Source: Bordetella genomosp. 10
Lineage (GTDB): Bacteria; Pseudomonadota; Gammaproteobacteria; Burkholderiales; Burkholderiaceae_B
Assembly (NCBI RefSeq): GCF_002261225.1
Contig: NZ_NEVM01000005.1
Location: 372,001-436,000 of the forward strand
Length of the DNA stretch: 64,000 bases
Direction: 5' to 3'
Positions 1 through 9,246 of the stretch are shown here, piece after piece. The translations under genes were made by a program, and so were the position numbers. Within the stretch, counting starts at the first letter, position 1; each line of letters starts with the position of its first letter. The notes under the pieces were generated by a model, which was not told the origin of the DNA, searched no databases, and saw only the letters and a list, made by a program, of their open reading frames with translations.

Positions 1-264
1 CAGGCCGGCGGCCGCGTTGGGCGCGCCGCAGACGATCTGCAACAGTTGGCCGGAGCCGTCGTCGACCTGGCAGACGCGCAGCTTGTCGGCATCGGGATGC
101 GGCGCGATCTCGACGATATGCGCCACCACCACGCCGCTGAACGGCGGCGCGGCGGTTTGGGTTTCTTCGACTTCCAGACCGGCCATCGTCAACCGGTGCG
201 CCAGCGCCTCGGTATCGATGGCCGGATCGACCAGGGCGCGCAGCCAGGATTCGGGGAATTGCAT
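1..264 (-). CDS. pheT: Phenylalanyl-tRNA synthetase beta subunit, N-terminal part (cut by window edge)
   Basis: The first 88 codons of PheT are visible; the rest lies beyond the window start. PheT forms the alpha2-beta2 synthetase with PheS and charges tRNA-Phe in the cytoplasm. The start [14 protein letters not shown], followed by a tRNA-binding (EMAP/OB-fold) stretch ending near CGAPN, is typical of bacterial PheT. The start codon is 12 bases after the pheS stop, so the two genes are co-transcribed. Identity is secure from the sequence pattern and the pheS neighbour. Confidence 0.95.
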   Translation of the reverse strand, partial: MQFPESWLRALVDPAIDTEALAHRLTMAGLEVEETQTAAPPFSGVVVAHIVEIAPHPDADKLRVCQVDDGSGQLLQIVCGAPNAAAGL

Positions 265-276
265 GATGGGCCCTGT

Positions 277-1299
277 TTATTCGTTGAACTGGCGCAGGAA
301 GCGCAGGTCGCCTTCGTAGAACTGGCGCAAGTCGTTGACGCCGTAGCGCAGCATCGTCAGGCGCTCCAGGCCGGAGCCGAACGCGAAGCCGATATAGCGC
401 TCGGGGTCGAGACCGAAATTGCGCACCACTTCCGGATGCACCTGGCCGGAACCGGAGATCTCCAGCCAGCGGCCGCGATTCGGCCCGCTGGTGAACATCA
501 TGTCGATTTCGGCGGAGGGTTCCGTGAAGGGGAAGAACGAAGGACGGAAACGCACCACCAGGTCGTCGCTTTCGAAGAAGCAACGCAGGAAATCGGTGTA
601 CACGCCCTTCAGGTCGGCGAAGGAAATATCCTCGGCGATCCACAGCCCCTCGACCTGATGGAACATCGGCGAGTGGGTCGCGTCGCTATCGACGCGATAG
701 GTGCGGCCGGGCGCGATGACCTTGATGGGCGGCTTGTTCATGCGCGCGTAGCGCACCTGCATCGGGCTGGTGTGCGTGCGCAGCAGCAGGGGCAGGCCCT
801 TGTCGTCGTTCATGTCGACGTAGAAGGTGTCCTGCATGGAACGCGCCGGATGGTTCTCCGGATTGTTCAGCGCGGTGAAGTTGGTCCAGTCGTTTTCGAT
901 TTCCGGGCCGTCGGCCACGTCGAAGCCGATGGAGCGGAAGATGGCCTCGACGCGCTGCCAGGTGCGTATCACCGGATGGATGCCGCCCACGGCGCGGCCG
1001 CGGCCGGGCAAGGTGACGTCGATGGTTTCGGAAGCCAGGCGCGCGTCCAGCTCGGCCTGCGCCAGTTCGGCGCGGCGCTGGTTCAGCAGCGCTTCGATCT
1101 GCTGCTTGGCCTGATTGATGCGGGCGCCCGCTTCGCGCTTCTGCTCGGGGCTCAGCGCGGCCATGCCCTTGAGCAACACGGTAAGGGCGCCTTCCTTGCC
1201 CAGAAAACGCGCCTTGGCGTTTTCCAGCGCGGCGGCGTCGGGGGCCGCGGCGAATCGTTCTTGCGCCTGAGCGATCAGGTCATCGACCAAAAGAGTCAT
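277..1299 (-). CDS. pheS: Phenylalanyl-tRNA synthetase alpha subunit
   Basis: This 340-residue protein is the catalytic alpha subunit of PheRS. It has an N-terminal coiled-coil region (about residues 1-90) and a class II synthetase core. Motif 2 is seen as [15 protein letters not shown], and motif 3 as [17 protein letters not shown] near the C terminus. Length matches the family (about 330-345). It lies directly upstream of pheT and downstream of rplT and rpmI, the usual translation operon order. A strong hairpin sits in the rplT-pheS gap and may tune read-through. Confidence 0.97.
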   Translation of the reverse strand: MTLLVDDLIAQAQERFAAAPDAAALENAKARFLGKEGALTVLLKGMAALSPEQKREAGARINQAKQQIEALLNQRRAELAQAELDARLASETIDVTLPGRGRAVGGIHPVIRTWQRVEAIFRSIGFDVADGPEIENDWTNFTALNNPENHPARSMQDTFYVDMNDDKGLPLLLRTHTSPMQVRYARMNKPPIKVIAPGRTYRVDSDATHSPMFHQVEGLWIAEDISFADLKGVYTDFLRCFFESDDLVVRFRPSFFPFTEPSAEIDMMFTSGPNRGRWLEISGSGQVHPEVVRNFGLDPERYIGFAFGSGLERLTMLRYGVNDLRQFYEGDLRFLRQFNE

Positions 1300-1392
1300 G
1301 GGTTCAGCGATCCCGAAATACTGACCAGGGGCCGCGCGTGGCGCGGCTTGGAACAGGCGCGGGGCGAAACCCGGCCGCCTGTCCCCACAAAC

Positions 1393-1421
1393 GCAAACAG
1401 GGCCATGACAGCCCTGTTTGC
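1393..1421 (-). terminator. Hairpin between rplT and pheS (possible attenuator or processing site)
   Basis: A perfect 11-bp stem, GCAAACAGGGC pairing with GCCCTGTTTGC, with a 7-nt loop lies between the rplT stop and the pheS start. The run after the stem in the transcribed direction is only moderately U-rich. It may therefore be a partial terminator, attenuator or RNA-processing stem. The position resembles the regulated rplT-pheS gap known in enterobacteria; function here is inferred. Confidence 0.55.
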
Positions 1422-1451
1422 ACGTTACTACTCGGTACTACCTAACAGCGA

Positions 1452-1811
1452 TCAGGCAGCCAGGGCAGCCTTGGCCTGTTGCACCACGGCGGCGAAGCCG
1501 GCGGCGTCGTGAACAGCCAGATCGGCCAGCACCTTGCGGTCCAGATCGATCGACGCCTTCTTCAGGCCGGCGATGAACACGCTGTAGCTGACGCCCAGCT
1601 CACGGCAGGCGGCGTTGATACGCGTGATCCACAGGGCGCGGAAGGTGCGCTTCTTGTTGCGGCGGTCGCGATAGGCGTACTGGCCGGCACGCATGACCGC
1701 CTGCTTGGCGATGCGGAATACATTACCGCGGCGGCCACGATAGCCCTTGGCGGCGTTGATGACTTTCTTGTGACGAGCGCGGGCGGTTACACCACGTTTG
1801 ACGCGAGGCAT
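1452..1811 (-). CDS. rplT: 50S ribosomal protein L20
   Basis: This 119-residue basic protein begins [16 protein letters not shown] and contains the conserved block [18 protein letters not shown]. It is an assembly-initiating 23S rRNA-binding protein of the large subunit and, in studied bacteria, a translational autoregulator of its own operon. Length matches the family. It follows rpmI by 17 bases and precedes pheS, so the four genes form one transcription unit. Confidence 0.98.
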   Translation of the reverse strand: MPRVKRGVTARARHKKVINAAKGYRGRRGNVFRIAKQAVMRAGQYAYRDRRNKKRTFRALWITRINAACRELGVSYSVFIAGLKKASIDLDRKVLADLAVHDAAGFAAVVQQAKAALAA

Positions 1812-1828
1812 GTTGGATCTCCGTTATA

Positions 1829-2026
1829 TCAAGCGAAAGGCATCATCGCCTTGACGGAGGCGACGTTGGTCTCATGGACGGCCTTGGAGCCGCGCAGTTG
1901 ACGCTTGTTCTTCGTGGTCTTCTTGGTCAGGATGTGGCGCTTGTAGGCCTGACCCCGCTTGATCGATCCGCTGCCGCGAACCTGAAAGCGCTTGGCGGCG
2001 CTTTTCTTGGTCTTCATCTTGGGCAT
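1829..2026 (-). CDS. rpmI: 50S ribosomal protein L35
   Basis: This 65-residue, strongly basic protein begins [16 protein letters not shown] and contains the family signature [17 protein letters not shown]. It is a small structural protein of the large ribosomal subunit. It normally follows infC. Here the preceding 430 bases encode no IF-3, and the gene appears to be led by its own promoter about 240 bases upstream. Confidence 0.97.
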   Translation of the reverse strand: MPKMKTKKSAAKRFQVRGSGSIKRGQAYKRHILTKKTTKNKRQLRGSKAVHETNVASVKAMMPFA

Positions 2027-2460
2027 GATAAGTCCGTTCTTAAGACATCGTTAACGTTATGGCCACACGGGTGCTTGCGCCCGCTTGCCGCCGCGCATCG
2101 CGCGACCTGGACGGGAGGAAGACTTGGTCTACCCGGGGACACTTGTGGATTTCCCAGTGAAAGCCGCAAGGGCTTTTGGCCTCGCCCGACCCGCCGCCGG
2201 CGCCGTAAAAAGACGACACGCTGGGGAAATCGGACCAAGGAAGCCCGGCTAACGCTGGAAAGCCTTTGATTATATGGTGGTTTTTCAGCGTTTGTCCAGC
2301 CAACCGCCATCCGGGGCGTCGGGACCGCGTGAAAACGTCCGATCTGCCCAAATAGCGATGTCTATGTGTAACACACTGAGGGGACGGGCGAGGCCGCGGC
2401 GCCTCAAGCCCATCCATCCTTACGCGAACGATGGCCGCGCTATGGCGAACCGAATTTCCG
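2027..2460 (-). other. Non-coding leader region upstream of rpmI; no infC
   Basis: About 430 bases lie between rpmI and the next gene, with no convincing coding sequence on either strand. In particular, no frame reads as IF-3, which is the usual neighbour. The transcribed part downstream of the promoter at 2269-2298 gives a leader of about 235 nt. It includes a short stem, AAAGCCGCAAGGGCTTT, which could belong to an L20-responsive or attenuation structure. I cannot assign a specific leader class. Confidence 0.5.
2269..2298 (-). promoter_or_regulatory. Sigma70-type promoter for rpmI-rplT-pheST
   Basis: On the minus strand, TGGACA (2293-2298) and TATAAT (2269-2274) are separated by 18 bp. This is a five-of-six -35 and a perfect -10. 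It points at rpmI and would start transcription near 2262. It explains how the operon is expressed without infC directly upstream. Prediction only. Confidence 0.6.
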
Positions 2461-3540
2461 TCATAGCCGATCCGGCAGCGTGGTGACATTGGTCAGCTTC
2501 GGCTCGTCCAATAGCCGGGCCTTGTAGCCCATCAGTTCGTCCTCGGGCACGTCGAAGCGCTGGAGCCACTGCTCCGCGCCGCAGCCGATGATGCGTGGTT
2601 CGCCGTCCTTTGAACCGTGGTGCAGCCATCCAATCTCAGGGGTACGCACCGGCTTGAGCAGCATGTTGGGGAGCACCAGCCGGGCGGGCTTGGGCTGATC
2701 GGTCGGCGCGGCCTCCGGCTTCGGGCCGGCCTGGATCACCAGGCCCGCGCCGTAGTCGTACAGCGCGAACCAGTCCATCGGCAGTTCGGAGCGGATTGCC
2801 GACAGTCCGCCGATCTTCTCGACCATCTCATAGTTCACCGCCGTCAGCCAAGAGACGGTCTTGATGCCTTCGTGGGCATGGGAGGCGCTACCGATCAGAT
2901 CGCCAGCGTCAAACCCACTGAACTTGTCGGCCAAGTACGCTTCGAACGGTTGGTTATCGATCGCGCGGACTGCCGAGAGCACCAAACCATGACCGCCATG
3001 GCCATGGATCGCCTTCAGGCGCTTTGCAAAGTTCACGAACACGGCCTGGAAGGTGGTCGGATTCTCTTCGACATACAGCAGCGACATGGTGAAACGCAGC
3101 GCACACAAGCCCCAATTGCCCATTTTCGCCTTCCACCCTCGCAGGCCATAGACCTGGAACTCCCAGTCGCCGGCATCGTGCGGTTGCTCGCCGCTGATAT
3201 AGATGAAACTCACCAGATCGTTTTCCTTCACGCGCTTCATCATGTCGCGCATGGGCTTGGCTTTAGGATAGGCGATCTTGTCCGGTCCTTCTGGCGGTTC
3301 TGCGCGCCAAAGCCAAGTCAGATGTTCCTTGGCAACGGCCTCGTACTCGTCGAAACAGGCGCAGACGGCTTCGCGCACTTCGGGCAGATGGGCATCCTTG
3401 AAGAACAGCGTGCCGGTGATGGCCGGGACGCTGCCCACATAGTCCTGCGGGCCTCGCTTGGCCAGCAGGCCGCCGGGCACGCGCATCTTCTCGGGATGCT
3501 CACGCATCAACTGAATCGGGTCGAAGGGAAGATCGATCAT
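2461..3540 (-). CDS. DUF3396 / TsiV-like type VI immunity family protein
   Basis: This 359-residue protein begins MIDLPFDPIQLMREHPEKMRV. It matches my recollection of the DUF3396 family, now described as type VI immunity (TsiV-like). Family-like features are the acidic-aromatic middle segment around HLTWLWRAEPPEGPDKIAYP, the WFALYDYGAG block, and the C-terminal GAEQWLQRFDVPEDE. No signal peptide or membrane segment is seen, so it should be cytoplasmic. A GAGGA ribosome site precedes the ATG. No effector, VgrG or T6SS gene is nearby, so it looks like an orphan immunity gene. It is placed between comM and the ribosomal protein operon. Family call from pattern memory; function inferred. Confidence 0.65.
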   Translation of the reverse strand: MIDLPFDPIQLMREHPEKMRVPGGLLAKRGPQDYVGSVPAITGTLFFKDAHLPEVREAVCACFDEYEAVAKEHLTWLWRAEPPEGPDKIAYPKAKPMRDMMKRVKENDLVSFIYISGEQPHDAGDWEFQVYGLRGWKAKMGNWGLCALRFTMSLLYVEENPTTFQAVFVNFAKRLKAIHGHGGHGLVLSAVRAIDNQPFEAYLADKFSGFDAGDLIGSASHAHEGIKTVSWLTAVNYEMVEKIGGLSAIRSELPMDWFALYDYGAGLVIQAGPKPEAAPTDQPKPARLVLPNMLLKPVRTPEIGWLHHGSKDGEPRIIGCGAEQWLQRFDVPEDELMGYKARLLDEPKLTNVTTLPDRL

Positions 3541-3671
3541 GGCGAGTCCTCAACAAACTCGACGATTGCCTCGGCAACGTGACTATCGATTTCCCGGAGG
3601 CCAGAGGCGAAAAACAGCCGGGGAAGACGGGCATTATTCCACGCCGCCCGGGCGCCTCCCCACGATCGCGG

Positions 3672-5183
3672 TCACGCCAGCCGATACTGGACCGCCTCGG
3701 CCACGTGCCGGGCCTCGATGACGTCCTCCCCTTCCAGATCCGCCGCCGTGCGGGCCACGCGCAAGGCGCGCTGCGCCGCCCGCGCCGAGCCGTGACGGCG
3801 GCTCATGGCGTCACGCAGCAGGGTCCGCGCCTCGTCCGACAGCGGGCAATGCCGCTCCAGTTGGCTGCCGTCCAGGGCGGCATTCGCGCCGCCCTGCCGG
3901 GCCTGCTGGCGCGCCCGGCAGGCGACCACCCGGCCGCGCACCGGGGCGGACGGTTCGCCGGCGGGCAAGGACATCCAATCCGCCTGGGCCGGCGGCAAGG
4001 TCACGTGCAGATCGATGCGGTCCAGCAGCGGGCCCGACACCTTGGCCCGATAGCGGGCCGCCTGCTCCGCGGAGCAACGGCAGGCATGGCGGGGATGGCC
4101 GCGCCAGCCGCAAGGACAGGGATTCATCGCCGCCACGAACTGGAACCGCGCCGGATAATGCACCGTCTGCATGGCCCGGGAAATGGAGACGCGTCCGGTC
4201 TCCAGCGGCTCGCGCAGGGCCTCCAGCGCACGCCTGCCGAACTCCGGCAACTCGTCCAGGAACAGCACCCCATGATGGGCCCGGCTGATCTCCCCCGGCC
4301 GGGGCCGCGCGCCGCCGCCGACCAGGGCCGACGCCGAGGCGGTGTGATGAGGCGCCCGGAAAGGCGGCTGCCCGCCCACGCAGCCCGGCTCGCCTATCAG
4401 GCTGGCGATGGCGGCCGCCTCCAGCGCCTGTTCCGGCGCCAACGGCGGCAGAATGCCCGGCAGCCGCTGGGCCAGCATGCTCTTGCCCGCGCCCGGCGGC
4501 CCGACCATCAACAGGCTGTGGCCGCCCGCGGCCGCCAGCTCCAGCGCCCGCCGCGCGCCGCCCTGCCCGCGCACGTCCGTCAGGCAAGGCTGCGGCGGCG
4601 GCTCCGGCCACGGCGCGGGACGGGCCTGGGCCAGCGACGCCGCCCCCGTCAGGTGCGACACCACCTCGGTCAGAGTCCGCGCCGCCCACACCCGCAACCC
4701 GGACACATGCGCCGCCTGCGCCGCGCTGACCGCCGGCAGGATCAGTTCGGCATCGGGATGATCGCGCGCGGTCCCCAAGGCGATAGCCAAGGGCGCCGCG
4801 ACCGGCACCAGCGCGCCGGTCAGCGACAACTCGCCCGCCATCACCAGCCGGGCCAACGGATCCCCGCCATCGGTCCCGCGCGACGCCGGCATGGTCACCT
4901 GCCCCGACGCCAGCAGCACGCCCAAGGCCATGGGCAGATCGAAACGCCCCGACTCCTTGCGCAAGTCCGCCGGCGACAGGTTCACCGTGATCCGTCCCGC
5001 CGGAAACTCATACCCGCTATTGAGAATCGCCGCCCGCACGCGCTCCCGGCTTTCGCGCACCTCGACGTCGGCAAGGCCGACCACGGTGAAGGCCGGCAAG
5101 CCCGTGGCCAGATGCGTCTCCACGCGCACGGCGGGCGCGTCCATGCCCGCCAACGCGCGACTGGTCAGAACGGCTAAGGTCAT
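3672..5183 (-). CDS. comM: ComM/YifB family AAA+ Mg-chelatase-like ATPase
   Basis: This 503-residue protein has the ChlI/Lon-like N-terminal domain (about 1-125: SRALAGMDAPAVRVETHL), a Walker A GPPGAGKS at about 228-235, Walker B FLDELPEF, and a C-terminal Mg-chelatase lid. ComM is a hexameric helicase that promotes branch migration during natural transformation in Vibrio and relatives. The start was placed at the ATG preceded by AGGAAGG; upstream in-frame sequence is not family-like. In Bordetella-like genomes it sits near ubiK. Here some 12 kb of accessory genes separates the two. Confidence 0.92.
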   Translation of the reverse strand: MTLAVLTSRALAGMDAPAVRVETHLATGLPAFTVVGLADVEVRESRERVRAAILNSGYEFPAGRITVNLSPADLRKESGRFDLPMALGVLLASGQVTMPASRGTDGGDPLARLVMAGELSLTGALVPVAAPLAIALGTARDHPDAELILPAVSAAQAAHVSGLRVWAARTLTEVVSHLTGAASLAQARPAPWPEPPPQPCLTDVRGQGGARRALELAAAGGHSLLMVGPPGAGKSMLAQRLPGILPPLAPEQALEAAAIASLIGEPGCVGGQPPFRAPHHTASASALVGGGARPRPGEISRAHHGVLFLDELPEFGRRALEALREPLETGRVSISRAMQTVHYPARFQFVAAMNPCPCGWRGHPRHACRCSAEQAARYRAKVSGPLLDRIDLHVTLPPAQADWMSLPAGEPSAPVRGRVVACRARQQARQGGANAALDGSQLERHCPLSDEARTLLRDAMSRRHGSARAAQRALRVARTAADLEGEDVIEARHVAEAVQYRLA

Positions 5184-5331
5184 GCGGCCTTCCTGGTGTG
5201 AACGGTCAAGGCCGCAGTATGCGCCGCGGGAGTCTTGCCTGAAGGCAAGGGGGACGTTTTCGGCACCGGGCTTCCCGCCACCGTATTTTTCCCGATTGCC
5301 GCCACGCCCCGGCGCCACCACACTGTCAAAA

Positions 5332-6228
5332 ATGAATATCCGACAACTGGTTTCGTTTTGCCGCGTCGCCGAGGTCGGCAGTTTCGCCGCGGCCGCCAAG
5401 GCCTTGCATGCGACCCAATCCACGATATCGACGCGCATACGCGAACTGGAAACGACGTGGGGCGTCGAACTCTTCGACCGCACGCATCATGGCCTGCAAT
5501 TGACGGCCAAGGGCCAGGAAATCCTTCCCTGGGCCAGGCAGATCGTCAGCCTGTCCGAGCGCATCGGCTTTCATCTCGGCGAACCCGACGCGCTCACGGG
5601 CCTGCTGCGCATCGGCGTGGCGGGACGCATTGCCCATACCTGGCTGCCGCGCCTCATTTCCACCATCCGCGCGCGCTATTCGCAAGTGCGCTTCGACATC
5701 ACGCTTGGACTGACCGCTCCCTTGCTGCACATGGTCAAGTCGGGCGAACTGGATATCGCCTTCGCCGGCGCCCCCGTCATCGATCCCGCATTGAATGCCG
5801 TGTCGCTCGGCTACGACGAATTCGTATGGATGGCATCCCCCGAACTGGGCTTGCCGACAGGGCGGACGCTGACGCCCGCCGATCTCGTCAAATGGCCTAT
5901 CGTCGGCCTGTCCCAGGCTTCGCCCCATCACCCGGCGATCGCGCAATGGTTCGGCGCCGCGAATGTCGAATACGCGCCCCATATCTCCTGCAACGACATG
6001 GGCATGGCCGCCAAGCTGATCGCGGCGGGCCTGGGCATCGGCCTGCTGCATCGGACATCGCACCGGAATGAGGTGCTGGCCGGGCTGTTGACGGTGCTCG
6101 ACACCGCTCCGACATTTCCGAGACTGGAATTCGTCGCGGTTCACCAGCGCAGCAATACCGGCGCGCTCGTCGCCGCCGTCGCCCTGCTGGCCGCGGAAAT
6201 CAGCGAATTCCCGCGACCGGCGCCCTGA
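5332..6228 (+). CDS. LysR-family transcriptional regulator
   Basis: This 298-residue protein has an N-terminal winged HTH (MNIRQLVSFCRVAEVGSFAA, with TQSTISTRIRELE as recognition region) and a LysR substrate-binding domain from about residue 90. It lies convergent to the Bug receptor gene at 6262. It is the nearest regulator to the leftward Bug-dioxygenase-leuDC cluster, although a second LysR lies at the other end of that cluster. Ligand unknown. Confidence 0.9.
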   Translation: MNIRQLVSFCRVAEVGSFAAAAKALHATQSTISTRIRELETTWGVELFDRTHHGLQLTAKGQEILPWARQIVSLSERIGFHLGEPDALTGLLRIGVAGRIAHTWLPRLISTIRARYSQVRFDITLGLTAPLLHMVKSGELDIAFAGAPVIDPALNAVSLGYDEFVWMASPELGLPTGRTLTPADLVKWPIVGLSQASPHHPAIAQWFGAANVEYAPHISCNDMGMAAKLIAAGLGIGLLHRTSHRNEVLAGLLTVLDTAPTFPRLEFVAVHQRSNTGALVAAVALLAAEISEFPRPAP

Positions 6229-6261
6229 GCGCGGCGCGGCAAGCCCGGCCGCCGGGCGCCG

Positions 6262-7260
6262 TCAGCGCGCCGCCGTCTTGATGCCCGCCTTGTTTATGAC
6301 CTGAGCCCACTTCGCGCGTTCGCCATCGATGAATGCGCCGAATTCAGCGGGCGTCATGCTTTGCGGCTCGGTGCCGATGCCGATGAGCTTCTTGCGTATA
6401 TCGTCACGCGCAAGAATCGCGGCGGTTTCCTTGCCGAGCGTGTCGACGATGGCCTGCGGGGTGCCCGCCGGCGCCATCAAGCCATACCACACGGTCACGT
6501 CATACCCCGGCAGGCCCTGCGAGGCCACCGTCGGAATATCGGGCACCATGGGAGAGGCGTGCGATCCCGTCACCGCCAAGCCCCGCAACTGTCCGGACTT
6601 CACCATCGTGGCCGCGGTCGGCATGTTGTCGAAGACCAGGTCGACCCGGCCCGCCACCACTTCGCTCAGCGCCTGCGGGCCGCCCTTGAACGGAACATGC
6701 GTCATTTCGATGCCCGCCAGCGCCTCGAAAAGCTCGGCCGACATGTGGGGCGAGGACCCTGTTCCCGCGCTGGCGAAAAAGAGCTTATGCGTCTTGCCGT
6801 AGGCGATCAGCTCCTGCACGTTCCTCACCGGCAGCGAGGGATTGACCAGCAGGATGTTCTGGATTCCCGCCACCAGCGAGATAGGTACGAAGCTGCGCGC
6901 GGCATCGTATGGAAGATCGTCGACCAGGGCCGGATTGACCGCCAGCGCGGAGTTGGAGCCCATCAACAGCGTGTAGCCGTCCGGCGCGCTGCGCGCGGCC
7001 ACGCCGGTCCCCAGGGCGCTGCCGGCGCCGGGACGGTTTTCCACGATGACGGGCTGGCCGAGATCCAGGGCCATCTGTTCGGCGACCGTCCGGGCCAGCA
7101 CGTCGGACGTGCCGCCCGGCGTGAATGGCACGATGATCTTGATCGGATGCTCGGGATAATTGCCGGCGCATGCCGGCGCGAGCCATCCCAAAGGGACGGC
7201 GAACGACAGGACGGCCAACAGCCGTGACCCGATGACGCGGATAGCGGAGGAAAAGTCCAT
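6262..7260 (-). CDS. Bug-family tripartite tricarboxylate-type solute-binding receptor
   Basis: This 332-residue secreted protein has a Sec signal peptide (hydrophobic stretch ending PACA, near residue 32). The mature protein opens YPEHPIKIIVPFTPGG, the Bug/TctC signature, followed by RPGAGSALGTGVAARSAPDGYT. Bug proteins are periplasmic receptors for carboxylates and related ligands, in Bordetella mostly without their own TctAB membrane partners. None is seen here. It follows the dioxygenase gene in the same direction and may be the uptake or sensing partner of that enzyme's substrate. Confidence 0.92.
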   Translation of the reverse strand: MDFSSAIRVIGSRLLAVLSFAVPLGWLAPACAGNYPEHPIKIIVPFTPGGTSDVLARTVAEQMALDLGQPVIVENRPGAGSALGTGVAARSAPDGYTLLMGSNSALAVNPALVDDLPYDAARSFVPISLVAGIQNILLVNPSLPVRNVQELIAYGKTHKLFFASAGTGSSPHMSAELFEALAGIEMTHVPFKGGPQALSEVVAGRVDLVFDNMPTAATMVKSGQLRGLAVTGSHASPMVPDIPTVASQGLPGYDVTVWYGLMAPAGTPQAIVDTLGKETAAILARDDIRKKLIGIGTEPQSMTPAEFGAFIDGERAKWAQVINKAGIKTAAR

Positions 7261-7366
7261 GGAAAGCCCCTTGTATCTTTATCTGGAAAAGTGGTGTCCA
7301 TGTCTCCCCCGCTCCCACGCTTCGAACCGCGCGAACAGCCTTTTATGATTTCCCGTCCAGGGACGA

Positions 7367-8416
7367 TCAACCGTGGTACGAGCGGCGCCCGGTATCGCGC
7401 AGCCACAAGCGCAACAGATGCCGTTTGCGCTCCGGCTCCGGGTAATCCACGAAACCCGTGCGCCGATGACCGCAACGCCGATTGTCCACGATCTGGATCT
7501 GGCCCCGCTCGAAGAAAAACTCCCGGTTCCAACGCGCTTCCGCCATGATGGACTCCAGGGCATCCAGCGCTTCCAGCCCCAGGGGGTCGAGCGCCTGGCC
7601 CGCCAGGTGATAGCCGCTGAGCGTCTGATGGCGCGACAGTTTGCAGTCCAGGCGATCGCCGTCGTAGGTAAAGAGAGGACGATTCAGCACCATCGGGTCG
7701 CCGGGATAATGCTCGCGCTGTCGGTTCGCCAGGAAGGGCCTGTACAGGCGTTCGACCAACTCGATGGGATGGCGCCTGAGCATTTCGTTGTAGACGGCAT
7801 AGAAGCTGACGATGCTGTTGATGCCGCCGGTCATGGCGGGATGCAGGCAAAACAACGCCACATAATGCGGCGGGCACAGGTTGTAGTTGTTGTCGGTATG
7901 GAAATTCTGGTCTTTCCGCGTGGTGTCTCCACGAACGGAAGTGCTGTATGCGCGGCCCTGGTCCTTGACGTCGTAGATCATTTTTCCGTCGAAGCTTTGC
8001 GCGACCGGACGCGCCACCATCTGCCCCAGCATCCAGTAGATCGCCCGGCACTCCTCCTGCGAATACTGCTGGACCGGAATCCTGTCCAGGATGACGAAGC
8101 CCACGCCGTCGCGCAGAATGTCGCGCGCCCGCGCCATCAACGCCCGGCAGCGAGGCATGTCGTGGTCGCCGGGCGTCAGCAACAGCGTCGGCAGCGGATT
8201 GCGGCGCAGCGCCTCCACGAAGGCGTCGATCTCGCCGAGGCAATCGTCGTCCAGATGAAGCTGGCCGTCATCGGGCGCCAGCGTCTCGCGGTCCCAGACG
8301 ATCGCGCCCGTCAGCGGCGTGTCGCGGATCAACGGGCAGCCCGGCCTGGACGTATCCAGTATGCTCACCACCTCGCCTTCCGCAAGGTCCCGCGAACGTT
8401 CTACTTGTGCTTCCAT
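7367..8416 (-). CDS. TfdA/TauD-type Fe(II)/2-oxoglutarate-dependent dioxygenase
   Basis: This 349-residue protein shows the iron-binding HxD at H173/D175 (NFHTDNNYN) and the distal block NRRCGHRRTGF with H317. An arginine-rich strand (RHLLRLWLRD) follows that would bind 2-oxoglutarate. This is the 2-His-1-carboxylate facial triad of the TfdA/TauD superfamily. Such enzymes hydroxylate or cleave small acids, taurine, 2,4-D, betaines and others; the substrate cannot be read from sequence. It is co-oriented with leuD/leuC-like genes and a Bug receptor, which suggests one catabolic route. Confidence 0.85.
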   Translation of the reverse strand: MEAQVERSRDLAEGEVVSILDTSRPGCPLIRDTPLTGAIVWDRETLAPDDGQLHLDDDCLGEIDAFVEALRRNPLPTLLLTPGDHDMPRCRALMARARDILRDGVGFVILDRIPVQQYSQEECRAIYWMLGQMVARPVAQSFDGKMIYDVKDQGRAYSTSVRGDTTRKDQNFHTDNNYNLCPPHYVALFCLHPAMTGGINSIVSFYAVYNEMLRRHPIELVERLYRPFLANRQREHYPGDPMVLNRPLFTYDGDRLDCKLSRHQTLSGYHLAGQALDPLGLEALDALESIMAEARWNREFFFERGQIQIVDNRRCGHRRTGFVDYPEPERKRHLLRLWLRDTGRRSYHG

Positions 8417-8604
8417 GAATGCGAACTCCCCTTGAATGCGGCGGATCTCCCTTGCCGCGAGGGCGCCGGGCGATCTGCCATTAGCTGTAATTCGAGGGGA
8501 AGTATAGGAAGCCGGCGGTGCGGCAAAAAGCGAACAATTCCGTCGCCGCGGCGACGGAAAATCCGATATCCGGGATTACCCGCCTCCGGCCGATCGATGC
8601 CCGG

Positions 8605-9246
8605 TCACGCCGACAACCGCTTGCGCGTCAGCGCGGCGACGTCCTTGAGCCATGGCTGCGCCTGCCAATGGCGCGCGGCGAAACGCCGCACCTCGTCCTG
8701 GTAGGTCAGGGACAGGCCGATGTTGTCCAGGCCCTCCAGGAACATGCGGCGATGGCGCGGGACCATGTCGAAGTTCGCCTGCACGCTGCGGCTGCGCAGC
8801 GTCTGCGCGTGCACGTCTATCGTTACCGCGTTCCCGGCGGGGTCGCCGGCGTCGGCCATCAGCTTCGCGATCTCCGCCGCGGGCAGCGTCACCAGCAAGA
8901 GCCGGTTGTTCATCGCATTGGAGAAGAAAATCTCGGCGAAGCTAGGCGCCACGACCGCCCGGAACCCGTACTGCAACAGGCCCCAGACGGCATGCTCGCG
9001 GCTGGAGCCACAGCCGAAATTGGAACCGCCCACCAGCACCGAGGCACCATCGTAAGCCGCCTGGTTCAGCACGAAATCCGGGTTCGGCCTTCCCGCGGTG
9101 TCGAACCGCAGGTCGTAAAGCAGGCCCTCGGTCAGCCCCGACTTGTCGATGCCGCGCAGGAACTGCTTGGGCATGATCTGGTCGGTGTCCAGGTTCTCGA
9201 TCGGCAAAGGCGCGGCGCGCCCTTCTATCTTCGCGGTGTCAGCCAT
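8605..9246 (-). CDS. leuD: LeuD-type dehydratase/isomerase small subunit
   Basis: This 213-residue small subunit of the aconitase-superfamily isopropylmalate isomerase type has the family blocks ENLDTDQIMPKQFL and GSNFGCGSSREHAVW, and ends with a typical C-terminal tail. Together with the large subunit encoded immediately upstream (8-bp overlap), it would make a heterodimeric [4Fe-4S] dehydratase. The setting is a catabolic cluster with no leuA or leuB. The pair may therefore act on another 2-hydroxy-acid (citramalate or dimethylmalate type) rather than on leucine synthesis. That reassignment is inference. Confidence 0.85.
   Translation of the reverse strand: MADTAKIEGRAAPLPIENLDTDQIMPKQFLRGIDKSGLTEGLLYDLRFDTAGRPNPDFVLNQAAYDGASVLVGGSNFGCGSSREHAVWGLLQYGFRAVVAPSFAEIFFSNAMNNRLLLVTLPAAEIAKLMADAGDPAGNAVTIDVHAQTLRSRSVQANFDMVPRHRRMFLEGLDNIGLSLTYQDEVRRFAARHWQAQPWLKDVAALTRKRLSA

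Noticed and set aside
46..1512. Long open frame (488 codons) on the plus strand across pheS
   Set aside because: It is the antisense shadow of pheS, with low-complexity His/Arg/Gly-rich translation and no family likeness.
2040..2489. 149-codon minus-strand open frame upstream of rpmI as a possible infC
   Set aside because: The translation has no IF-3 features, and the stretch contains a good promoter and leader instead.
3579..5177. 532-codon plus-strand open frame across comM
   Set aside because: Arg/Pro/Gln-rich translation opposite a well-recognised AAA+ gene; GC-rich shadow frame.
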